From positions 22,253,501-22,317,500 of the forward strand of contig CAMQGK010000299.1 in NCBI GenBank assembly GCA_947000775.1: a DNA stretch of 64,000 nt, read 5' to 3'. Below the pieces are notes generated by a model that was not told the DNA's origin, searched no databases, and was given only the letters and a program-made list of their open reading frames with translations. Source of the DNA: Pterois miles. Lineage: Eukaryota; Chordata; Actinopteri; Perciformes; Scorpaenidae. Made by a program: the position numbers and the translations under genes. Within the stretch, counting starts at the first letter, position 1; each line of letters begins with the position of its first letter. Positions 33,301-36,441 of the stretch are shown here, piece by piece.

Positions 33301-33663
33301 ATACAGGAATGAGGACCCCCCCCAGGGTTGGAGACCCACTGTAACATACCCAGATTCTGACATTTTCTAAACACCTTGTGAAGCCTTATGAACATGTTTA
33401 ACCTGCTGTTTAACCATCACACTGTTTAACCATTCTCACTCCTTGTTGCTGTTTCAGGCAGTGGGGAGGAAGAGGAGGAGGAAAAGAAGGAGGCCTGGTC
33501 CTCAGAAGGAGGAGGAGGAGGAGGAGGAGGAGGAGGTCTTTACATGGATGACTTCATTGATTTTGATGCTCCATTTAACTGTCGACTCAGTCTGAAGGAC
33601 TTTGACACTCTGATCCACGACCTGGACCGGGAGCTGGCCAAACAGATCAACATCTGTCTGTAG
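7212..33663 (+). CDS. syde1: SYDE1-like synapse-defective RhoGAP (15 coding exons)
   Basis: SYDE1 is a Rho GTPase-activating protein that speeds GTP hydrolysis by Rho-family GTPases. The family (C. elegans SYD-1, mammalian SYDE1/2) acts in presynaptic assembly and cytoskeletal control. Exons: 7212-7380, 14415-14686, 15238-15703, 15844-16176, 17337-17532, 18317-18480, 18760-18918, 19005-19093, 21476-21613, 27234-27360, 27693-27868, 32262-32384, about 32458-32524, 32667-32960 and 33458-33663. Phases agree at every junction except the one between the exons ending 32384 and starting 32458. The model gives about 992 residues against about 735 in human. The N-terminus MAEPLLKRTFSRLRGK and C-terminus LAKQINICL match human SYDE1. 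Order of parts: basic Ser/Pro-rich N-terminal half (about 1-415), C2 domain (about 425-610) and RhoGAP domain (about 640-825) with arginine finger GLYRLCG (Arg about 668) and NLAVCFGPVLL, then an acidic/Gly tail. The start has a strong Kozak context (G at -3, G at +4). Confidence 0.93.
7430..9165. repeat. 1.7-kb (ACT)n triplet array with ATT/ACA variants (syde1 intron 1)
   Basis: Over 570 triplets, mostly ACT with interspersed ATT, ACA and AAA. It begins about 50 bp after the syde1 exon 1 donor. The variants fall in blocks such as TTTACTAAAACT near 8050 and 8270 that recur with their surroundings, showing segmental tandem duplication of about 215 bp. Because triplets preserve frame and lack stops, several frames are open throughout; none is a gene. 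Confidence 0.97.
9230..9455. repeat. 42-bp minisatellite
   Basis: About five copies of a 42-bp unit with the core TGCTAAGCTAGGCTAACAGT followed by TTCCCTCTGCTTCTAG; spacing of 42 bp checked at 9301 and 9343. Each unit ends in a pyrimidine tract plus TAG, resembling an acceptor. Confidence 0.93.
9673..10812. repeat. GTGTGTCA-type satellite, 1.14 kb
   Basis: Alternating 8-bp and 10-bp units (CAGTGTGT, CAGTGTGTGT) with occasional CAATGTGT variants. All three forward frames are open and would give Cys/Val/Ser polymers; these are repeat artefacts. Confidence 0.96.
10895..11232. repeat. Pyrimidine-rich (CTCTCCTCCT)n tract
   Basis: Pure C/T strand of about 340 bp with CTCTCCTCCT and CTCTCCTTCT units. 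A similar tract is found at 57360 and 60170, upstream of the EBF exon. Confidence 0.93.
11289..11425. repeat. CCTCCCAGTCCT minisatellite
   Basis: Short array of CAGTCCTCCTCC and CAGTCCTCCAGGTCCC units in syde1 intron 1. Confidence 0.85.
11600..12410. repeat. GACA/GTCA tetranucleotide array, 0.8 kb
   Basis: Tetramers GACA and GTCA, with some GGCA, in irregular order. All share the xxCA pattern and the 4-bp register is largely kept. Confidence 0.95.
12420..13750. other. Unassigned part of syde1 intron 1
   Basis: AT-rich sequence to about 13100, then a more GC- and CpG-rich stretch (13130-13450) with CGCTCACCGTCACACGCATG-type runs and several TGATGACG-like motifs. I recognise no exon or element. 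The CpG-rich part could be an old mobile element or an intronic regulatory island. Confidence 0.5.
13755..14255 (+). mobile_element. Non-LTR retrotransposon fragment (RT domain with FADD box)
   Basis: Broken frames encode a QGCPLSPILFVIFMD-like block, SLLFADDVILLSLSD (the catalytic F/YxDD box of reverse transcriptase) and VSTSKSEAMVL, then EFKYLGV-like and KALNLPVHLFQLSLMVMSFG-like remnants. There are several frameshifts. It lies in syde1 intron 1, ending about 160 bp before exon 2. Confidence 0.85.
14415..14686 (+). CDS. syde1: syde1 exon 2 (Ser/Pro-rich)
   Basis: The acceptor TTTCCCACAG is at 14405-14414 and the donor GATAAG|GTACAA at 14686/14687. It encodes DVPVQAHTVHQTSSSSAS and onward to WSHRLAQDK: low-complexity, Ser/Pro-rich, poorly conserved. 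An alternative acceptor CTCCTCAG at 14343 would add 71 nt but has the wrong phase for exon 1. Only the phase fit supports its inclusion, so confidence is moderate. Confidence 0.65.
14780..15235. repeat. Degenerate 54-bp tandem repeat forming syde1 intron 2
   Basis: The CTCCTTTCAG box recurs at 14955, 15009 and 15063 (54-bp period), with diverged copies before and after, e.g. 15195. Units carry TTCTTGTTGTTATCCTGGTAG or TTCTTGTTCTCCTCC segments. The final unit supplies the pyrimidine tract and AG of the exon 3 acceptor. Confidence 0.85.
15238..15703 (+). CDS. syde1: syde1 exon 3 (YLQSLxxSSRxWVL and IWYNPIPEE blocks)
   Basis: The acceptor TCTCCTCCCAG ends at 15237 and the donor ATAG|GTAAGA is at 15703/15704 (phase 0 in, phase 1 out). 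It contains TYLQSLDRSSRAWVLSSGK and NIWYNPIPEEEDAG, blocks shared with human SYDE1 (YLQSLEPSSRRWVL, IWYNPIPEED). These are probably protein-binding segments. Confidence 0.92.
15844..16176 (+). CDS. syde1: syde1 exon 4 (RRLSIKMKKLPELRRKLSLR-like basic block)
   Basis: The acceptor CTCCCTTAG ends at 15843. The donor GAG|GTCAAG after 16176 is weak but fits the next exon phase. It encodes GTVRKLSIKMKKLPELRRKL and NVISRYHLDSSA, both strongly conserved in SYDE proteins. Confidence 0.92.
16177..17336. other. syde1 intron 4, no recognised element
   Basis: About 1.16 kb of AT-rich sequence with no tandem repeat or mobile element that I recognise, and no further exon-like frame. ACAATAAAGATAATTATGAA near 17142 resembles the LINE/SINE tail motif and may be a tiny remnant. 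Confidence 0.6.
17337..17532 (+). CDS. syde1: syde1 exon 5 (start of C2 domain)
   Basis: The acceptor TTACTTTTAG ends at 17336 and the donor CAG|GTAGGA follows 17532. It encodes YLSDGDSPELLPR (human YLSDGDSPE) and the first C2 beta strand, TGLLTVHLLGLEEMKTSR. Confidence 0.94.
17701..18164. mobile_element. Fish dispersed repeat (TTTATTTGTAAAGCCC type) carrying a SINE fragment
   Basis: Begins ATTCAGTTCAATTTATTTGT and contains GGGGGCTTTACAATCTGTAC and GGAGGGATCCCTCCTCAGGA, phrases of a common fish interspersed repeat I remember but cannot name. A SINE 3' fragment lies inside it at 17822-17927. The split minisatellite on both sides shows that it inserted into the array. Confidence 0.65.
17822..17927 (-). 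mobile_element. 5'-truncated AFC-like SINE
   Basis: Only the tail half is present: TTTATTAGTCCCACAGTGGG on the left, extending to GGAGAGATGTCAGAGTGA. No tRNA head. It is nested in the dispersed repeat. Confidence 0.85.
18317..18480 (+). CDS. syde1: syde1 exon 6 (C2 domain)
   Basis: Acceptor GGTCTCAG at 18316; donor CCAG|GTACCT after 18480. It encodes EVFLAIQIDGVTRARTALLT and LNHAFHLDLERARQLRIVVL, which align with human C2 strands (LQVDGEARART; LDHTFHLELE). Confidence 0.94.
18541..18596 (-). mobile_element. Short LINE-tail remnant with (AAGAT)n
   Basis: AAGATAAGATAAGATAAG followed by AACCTTTATTAATCCCCGGA, the reverse complement of a common fish LINE/SINE tail. The same kind of tail is inserted at about 63020-63085. 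It is in syde1 intron 6. Confidence 0.75.
18760..18918 (+). CDS. syde1: syde1 exon 7 (C2 loop with in-frame duplication)
   Basis: Acceptor TCGTCTCAG at 18759; donor AAAG|GTTTGC after 18918. The conserved part is the C-terminal VCGLGGVSIPPLFKG. The preceding segment is a fish-specific loop in which 51 nt starting CAGTCCGGATCA at 18774 are repeated in frame at 18825. Confidence 0.85.
19005..19093 (+). CDS. syde1: syde1 exon 8 (end of C2 domain)
   Basis: Acceptor GTCTCTCAG at 19004; donor CACAG|GTACGC after 19093. It encodes QQLCVKLEPRGLLYVKLSLQ, equivalent to human QQLAVRLEPQGLLYAKLTL. An ACT triplet run follows within a few bases of the donor. Confidence 0.94.
19095..19215. repeat. (ACT)n triplet run at start of syde1 intron 8
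   Basis: ACT triplets with GCT/ACA variants begin within about 10 bp of the exon 8 donor. This is the same placement relative to a donor as the 7430 array. Confidence 0.88.
19325..21455 (-). mobile_element. L2/CR1-like LINE, degenerate, interrupted by a SINE
   Basis: The minus strand encodes an endonuclease-type N-terminal part starting at 21101 (GNVNSLPNKIDELAALVKN; LLCFSETWLTTSIPNAN; GKRKGGGLAAYVS; LLAVSLHPYYLPR). After the SINE come QLREVKEQHRRKLEQKLQNN and MREVWDGMKIITGC, then a small RT remnant (GDCRSDMV-like and GAPQGTVLS-like). Most of the RT palm, including the catalytic box, is missing. The element lies antisense in syde1 intron 8. Clade assignment is from memory of fish L2/Rex-type LINEs. 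Confidence 0.8.
20261..20566 (-). mobile_element. AFC-like SINE nested in the LINE
   Basis: The (GAAA)n tail with TTCCTTTATTAGTCCCACAG is on the left and CTGAGCTACTGCCACCCCC on the right. The B-box region is damaged (GGTCTTGAACCCACGG). It interrupts the antisense LINE coding sequence, so it is younger than the LINE. Confidence 0.88.
21476..21613 (+). CDS. syde1: syde1 exon 9 (start of RhoGAP domain)
   Basis: Acceptor CTCCCCGCAG at 21475; donor TTGAAG|GTAGTA after 21613; both ends phase 0. It encodes NVFGVELHHLVEKEGSASPI and PLLIQKSVAEIERRGLK, the first RhoGAP helices. Confidence 0.94.
21614..21994. other. syde1 intron 9 before the Gypsy element
   Basis: No exon or repeat recognised. It ends in an AT-rich stretch and GAAAT at 21990-21994, immediately before the 5' LTR. 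Confidence 0.6.
21995..22240 (+). repeat. 5' LTR, truncated
   Basis: Matches the first half of the 3' LTR, including TTCCCTCATGTTTCCACATT and the TATA-like ACCTATATATACCCGGGTGA, up to about 22240. The second half of the LTR and the usual primer-binding region are deleted, so the copy has lost its normal leader. Confidence 0.88.
22288..22720 (+). pseudogene. Gypsy gag remnant with zinc knuckle
   Basis: The open frame MAAALRWNEAALLWVFQQGL with GLSEAVRDEV is typical of gag in this Gypsy group. It ends at a TAG at 22645-22647. In frame after the stop is CLYCANSGHRIAEC, a C-X2-C-X4-H-X4-C zinc knuckle. The premature stop separates the knuckle from the capsid-like part. Confidence 0.8.
22721..23289 (+). 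pseudogene. Gypsy protease-to-RT linker remnant
   Basis: Broken frames hold LCLPDGSPSLEALVDCVTDE, placed where the aspartic protease lies, and RLLARVPHISEPVHLV beyond a stop. The expected DSGA-type active site is not seen; DCVTDE occupies the position. Confidence 0.6.
23290..23854 (+). pseudogene. Gypsy reverse transcriptase remnant
   Basis: NAITVQNKYPFPL and QGATIFSKLD precede a stop. After a frameshift come MPLGFTNPPGLFQALINDVL and FVYLDDILIFSRS, the YxDD catalytic box, then KAEKCKFQVESVEFLGFIV. The domain is interrupted at its 3' end by the solo LTR at 23855. Confidence 0.88.
23855..24668 (-). mobile_element. Solo LTR inserted in the Gypsy element
   Basis: Starts TGTCAAGG and ends CCGTGACA, and is flanked on both sides by the 5-bp direct repeat CCGAG (23850-23854 and 24669-24673). 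Read on the minus strand it has a TATA-like GTGTATTTAAGCC and a downstream ATTAAAGACTC polyadenylation-like signal, so the LTR points left. A related copy is at 28591-29453. It is younger than the Gypsy host. Confidence 0.85.
24669..25210 (+). pseudogene. Gypsy RNase H remnant
   Basis: Encodes FVVEVDASDTKVGTVLFQ, FFSHRHSPAERNSDMGNRDL (D and E residues of the RNase H centre) and LAVKLALEEWRHLLEG. NHKNLTYI follows, where DHKNL is usual. Confidence 0.88.
25340..25900 (+). pseudogene. Gypsy integrase remnant
   Basis: Zinc-binding H/C region (CHPEVHRTY; FVAECDTCAHNKSS) followed by the core: WSHIGIDFVISLPSS, then ERFSKAAHFVALPKLP. A frameshift follows, then DVSDRGPQFSSQVWK and YHSQTNGQRD. The frame is broken near 25720 and the C-terminal part is unreadable. 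Confidence 0.88.
26220..26712 (+). repeat. 3' LTR, about 493 bp
   Basis: Begins TGTCAGGAACC and ends TCTGTCA, with TATA-like GACCTATATATACC near 26380 and AATAAAATTCTG near 26630. It differs from the 5' copy at scattered sites. Confidence 0.88.
26713..27233. other. syde1 intron 9 after the Gypsy element
   Basis: AT-rich with several GGTTAGGGT-like words but no tandem array. It ends in the exon 10 acceptor. No gene seen. Confidence 0.6.
27234..27360 (+). CDS. syde1: syde1 exon 10 (catalytic arginine finger)
   Basis: Acceptor TTGTCCACCAG at 27233; donor ATTACAG|GTTAGT after 27360. It encodes VVGLYRLCGSAAVKKELRD, with the arginine finger in GLYRLCG, then CLSEDLYPDINVITG. Nearly identical to human SYDE1. 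Confidence 0.96.
27693..27868 (+). CDS. syde1: syde1 exon 11 (RhoGAP)
   Basis: Acceptor GTGTTCTCAG at 27692; donor GAGAGG|GTAACA after 27868. It encodes GILKDYLRELPSPLITSTLY, the KxxLRELPxPL motif that is a RhoGAP hallmark, and ends LLSCLPSPER. Confidence 0.95.
27869..28199. other. Start of syde1 intron 11, no recognised element
   Basis: Single-copy-looking sequence between exon 11 and the 19-bp minisatellite. Confidence 0.55.
28242..28564 (-). mobile_element. AFC-like SINE inserted in the 19-bp minisatellite
   Basis: Full length, (GAA)n tail left, CTGAGCTACTGCCGCCCC right. The direct repeat AATTAA flanks both ends (28236-28241 and 28565-28570) and is part of a minisatellite unit, so the array existed before insertion. 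Confidence 0.93.
28591..29453 (-). mobile_element. Second solo LTR, related to 23855-24668
   Basis: Starts TGTCAGGTTTTGCAGG and ends ACTGTGACA. Both sides carry GAGGCT (28585-28590 and 29454-29459), a piece of the minisatellite unit. The interior shares GACCCCAAACGCAGA, AAAGGCGAGTCTTTAATG and AGGAAAACAGCACGGGG-like segments with the first copy. The left end carries an expanded GAGA run. Confidence 0.85.
30758..31437. other. syde1 intron 11, GCTAGCTAG-rich sequence
   Basis: Contains repeated GCTAGCTAG words (31085, 31270, 31395, 31425) and two related GCTAATTCC.CCATGCTG segments (31100, 31280). Probably a degraded dispersed element belonging with the inverted-repeat copy at 31797. Confidence 0.45.
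31438..31792 (+). mobile_element. AFC-like SINE, forward orientation
   Basis: Head GGGCGGCAGTAGCTCAGTCT, perfect B box GGTTCAAGTCC, tail AATAAAGGAC plus (TTC)n. CTAACT precedes the element and follows its tail, a likely target-site duplication. It is inserted at the edge of the element whose remainder begins at 31797. Confidence 0.92.
31797..32077 (+). mobile_element. Dispersed element copy A (inverted partner at 35495)
   Basis: Shares CGGTCGGCTAATCTGGTCTC, TTGGTTAACGTTAAC, CTCTGGTGATCCTGGAGAGA and AGAATTATTCTGCCTCCACT with the reverse complement of 35495-35700. A MITE-like non-autonomous element is the likeliest explanation; its family is not known to me. It lies in syde1 intron 11. Confidence 0.8.
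32262..32384 (+). CDS. syde1: syde1 exon 12 (RhoGAP; 3' end uncertain)
   Basis: The acceptor CCTCCCTCCAG ends at 32261. It encodes ATLSLLLDHLSLVASLSSSN and NLAVCFGPVLLTPTQE. The 3' boundary is unclear: possible donors are GAG|GTCTGG after 32384 or AGG|GTGGGG after 32393. The purine tract beyond stays open in this frame to a TGA at 32451, while the conserved continuation lies in another frame. Confidence 0.8.
32458..32524 (+). CDS. syde1: syde1 exon 13 (VDFKRHIEALHYLLQLWP; 5' end uncertain)
   Basis: Encodes SAVDFKRHIEALHYLLQLWP, matching human SAVDFKHHIEVLHYLLQSWP, with donor CCAG|GTGAGA after 32524. A phase-0 acceptor after GAAGAG at 32457 would fit but has no pyrimidine tract. The gap to exon 12 is only 73 nt of purine-rich DNA. 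A sequencing indel, or a single exon in the real gene, is equally possible. Confidence 0.6.
32667..32960 (+). CDS. syde1: syde1 exon 14 (post-GAP region)
   Basis: Acceptor TTGTTTCTCAG at 32666; donor AGAG|GTACGT after 32960. It encodes RLESPPPINRYAGDWSICGR and YDEVAGSESDRG, aligning to human ESPPSNRYAGDWSVCGRDFL and YDHVTGSDSE. Confidence 0.94.
33458..33663 (+). CDS. syde1: syde1 exon 15 (C-terminus and stop)
   Basis: The acceptor TTGCTGTTTCAG ends at 33457. It encodes an acidic run, about ten glycines from a (GGA)n run, then FIDFDAPFNCRLSLKDFDTL and DRELAKQINICL, with TAG at 33661-33663. The terminal block matches human (DFDAPFNPHLNLKDFD; ELSKQINVCL). A (GAG/GAA)n tract continues into the 3' UTR. 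Confidence 0.95.
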
Positions 33664-35100
33664 TGGAGGAGGAGGAGGAGGAGGAGAAAGAGGAGGAAGA
33701 GGAAGAGGAGGAGGAAAAAGAGGAAGACAAAGAGGAGGCAGAAGAGGAGGAAGAGGAAGAGGAGGAGGAAGAGGAAGGAACAGAGGTTCTGTTCTTGAGT
33801 GAGGTGATGAGTTGAACTTAACGTGGAACGCTGTTCTCTGGATGTTTCCAGATGTTTCTGGGGGTCAAAATCCAAACAGATTAATTCATTTCTCTGATCC
33901 AAAGGTAAAGGTAGCTTCAATGTTAATATGAAGGAGGAACTACAGGAACCAGAACCAAAGAGAACTGCACAGTTGGTTCCCTCTTCAAGTTGTTGACCTT
34001 CTGAAGGTGTGAACTTAACTGTGTTGTTGTTGTTCTGGGTATCAGGGTAACATCCTGGTGGGACGTGCTTGGAAAGTTTGCACTGTTAAAGCCATAATTT
34101 CACTTGGTGAAACTTTTAGTTGAAGTGAACAAACTGCAGAACTCATTGCTGCTGCTGCCCCCCCCCCCCTGCAGGTATCTGGTAGTCTGCAGGTTTCTGG
34201 TAGTCTGCAGGTATCTGGTAGTCTGCAGGTTTCTGGTAGTCTGCAGGTTTCTGGTAGTCTGCAGGTATCTGATAGTCTGCAGGTATCTGATGGTCTGCAG
34301 GTTTCTGGTAGTCTGCAGGTTTCTGGTAGTCTGCAGGTTTCTGGTAGTCTGCAGGTTTCTGCCTCCCCCTGCAGGTTGAGCAGCAGTGATGTGAGCTGCA
34401 GCTGGTTGTTTTCATGGTACAGATTTTCAGTTCGCTCTCATTCTCAGGATTAAAATACAGACGCCTTTTCACGGCCCTCGCTATGTGATGTCGATGCAAA
34501 AAGCACCGTTTGGCGCTGATATGAAGCCATTGACTGTATATCAGAAGTGGACATAGTCACCATGATATCACTTACTGGTTTGCAGACTACCGTTTTAAGC
34601 CTTAAGTTCATCATTTTGACTGCCACCATCTTGGTTTCTGGCCATCTTGTTTTTTTCCTATACTGAACTATAGTGGTTTTGTTGCCTGAACCTAAGCGTT
34701 TTTGTTGAAACCACAACATTAAGTAACTTGTTTGTACTGCGACCGTAAAGTGGCTCTGAGGGTTCTGACAAAGTGTCGGTATGTGATGAGGTGGGATGAG
34801 AACGCCTTGAGAATTTCTAACTGTGATGACTTTGTGTAGTCACAGTAGGAATATGATGCCATACTCAGTGTTGTTGTTTTAACCTGTTTTCTGTTTGTTG
34901 TTATTTGACAGTATTACTTTGTTTTGCACAACAATAATAAGCACTTCTGTTTTTTACTGATGATGATGATGTTTCTATGCAGATGATGTAACCAAAGTGT
35001 TGGAGCACGGTTCCTGTTGGAACAGACCACAGCAGCCTGTCTGTATGTCTTATTAACCTGACTAACTATTAAACACATTATTATTATAATAACTCCATGA
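33664..35100 (+). other. syde1: syde1 3' UTR and flank
   Basis: No coding frame continues past the TAG. A GAG/GAA purine tract (33664-33780) and an 18-bp minisatellite occupy part of it. Possible polyadenylation signals include ATTAAA near 35068; the true end is not determinable here. Confidence 0.5.
34168..34378. repeat. 18-bp minisatellite in syde1 3' UTR region
   Basis: About eleven copies of TCTGCAGGTTTCTGGTAG (18 bp), with TATCTG variants. It is preceded by a C9-10 run and the two ends share GCCCCCCCCCTGCAG-like and GCCTCCCCCTGCAG contexts. Confidence 0.92.
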
Positions 35101-35494
35101 CCAAGCTGTTATTATTACCAGCAGTACTACAAAAACTTAATTTCTGTTGGATCACTTTCAGTCCAAGCTAAAGCCACTTTAAAAGATAAGGTGTGCTACA
35201 CGAATGCAATCGAGTGACCATTGCCTGAGAAGGCGATATTTATGCTGATTGTGGGCGGTGCCAAACATGGGTCAGTCACACACACTCCTTTGCTATTGGT
35301 CGAGTTCACCAAAGTTGGAAGATGCAAACTTACATTACCACCTGAAGCAAATTTTTATTAGCTGTCATAGAATGAATGTTAATGATGCCGTCTTAATGCA
35401 GAAACAATGAGCTCACTAGCCTCACGTAGCAGAAGTGAGTTCATTTGACACCACAGAGTCCATTTTATGGACTTTATATCTGTTAGTAACCATG

Positions 35495-35700
35495 GTGACG
35501 TATTTAGTGGGAGTGTTAAGTGGAGGCAGAATAATTCTCTGAACACGTTCAGAACACGTTCAAATCCTACTTTCTGTCAGTCTGTCCTGTCTCTCTCTCT
35601 CTCCAGGATCACCAGAGTTAGTGGAGAAAGTTAACGTTAACCAATGAGACCAGATTAGCCGACCGCTATGCTGCTGGAGGAGGAGACGGCTAGCTAACGC
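35495..35700 (-). mobile_element. Dispersed element copy B (inverted relative to 31797)
   Basis: The reverse complement of copy A over about 200 bp with few differences; it includes the same GTTAACGTTAACC palindrome. It lies beyond the syde1 stop codon, so both copies could be in one primary transcript if transcription reaches this far. Confidence 0.8.
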
Positions 35701-35724
35701 TGGTTAGCTAGCTTGTCTGTCTAA

Positions 35725-35965
35725 AATGTAACATTTAAAAAAAAATGTAGACATAAAATATATGATATTTAAAATAAAACATAGGGATAAAATATGATGT
35801 ATATAAAAAATGTAGACATAAAATATGTATTATATGAAATAAAATCCAGGGTTAAAATACATTGTATATAAAATAAAACATAACGATGAAATATATTGTA
35901 TATAGAATAAAATATAAGGATAAAGTATATTTTATATAAAATAAAATATAGTATATATATAATTA
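35725..35965. repeat. AT-rich tandem repeat (AAATATATTGTATATAAAAT type)
   Basis: Imperfect 35- to 45-bp units with ATAAAATATAT and AAAATAAAACATA segments between syde1 and ppp1r3c. Confidence 0.75.
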
Positions 35966-36049
35966 TATATAATTGTTTGATATGTATTCTAAATCAACAG
36001 CCCCTGTTGTGTTTTTATCTACACTTTTTGTTTCGTATTTTTGACTTTT

Positions 36050-36427
36050 TTTGAACTCTGCCTGTGAGTCCGGCCTCAGGGCACGAAACACACGTCTAAA
36101 CCACAGGCTCCGTCCAGTCATGACGTCACTGCTTTTTGTTTTCTATCTGATTGGCTGAGGTTGAGCAGCTGATGGTAGAAAGCGCTGAGTGGCTGAGGGA
36201 GCGAGAAGCAGACGGTTTAGAGCGCTGACTGGCTGCTATCTCTGTCGGGGGGCGTGTCGCAACGGGCGGACCTGCAGCGGCTATTCCTCCTTAAAATGGC
36301 TGAAAACTAAAAACGAGTAGAATTCAAATAAAGACCAAAATCGAAACAGGGACCGTCCGGCTCGCTGCGCTGGTTCGGGTGGTTTTTACCGGATTCCATC
36401 AGATTCTACTGAGACAGAAACTTTTCA
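36050..36427 (+). promoter_or_regulatory. ppp1r3c: ppp1r3c promoter / 5' UTR
   Basis: A GC-richer block immediately upstream of the ATG. It has a perfect palindromic CRE TGACGTCA (36121-36128), an inverted CCAAT box ATTGG (36150-36154), a hypoxia-response core GCGTG (36252-36256) and TTAAAA (36291-36296), about 130 bp before the ATG. cAMP and hypoxia control of mammalian PPP1R3C has been reported as far as I recall; conservation of these sites is inference. Confidence 0.6.
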
Positions 36428-36441
36428 ATGAACTGCACCAG
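36428..36441 (+). CDS. ppp1r3c: ppp1r3c exon 1, 14 coding nucleotides
   Basis: ATG AAC TGC ACC AG followed by a strong donor GTGAGAG. It encodes Met-Asn-Cys-Thr and the first two bases of Arg (phase 2), which exon 2 completes with G. The human gene starts Met-Ser-Cys-Thr-Arg, so the identity rests on both sequence and phase. Confidence 0.85.
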
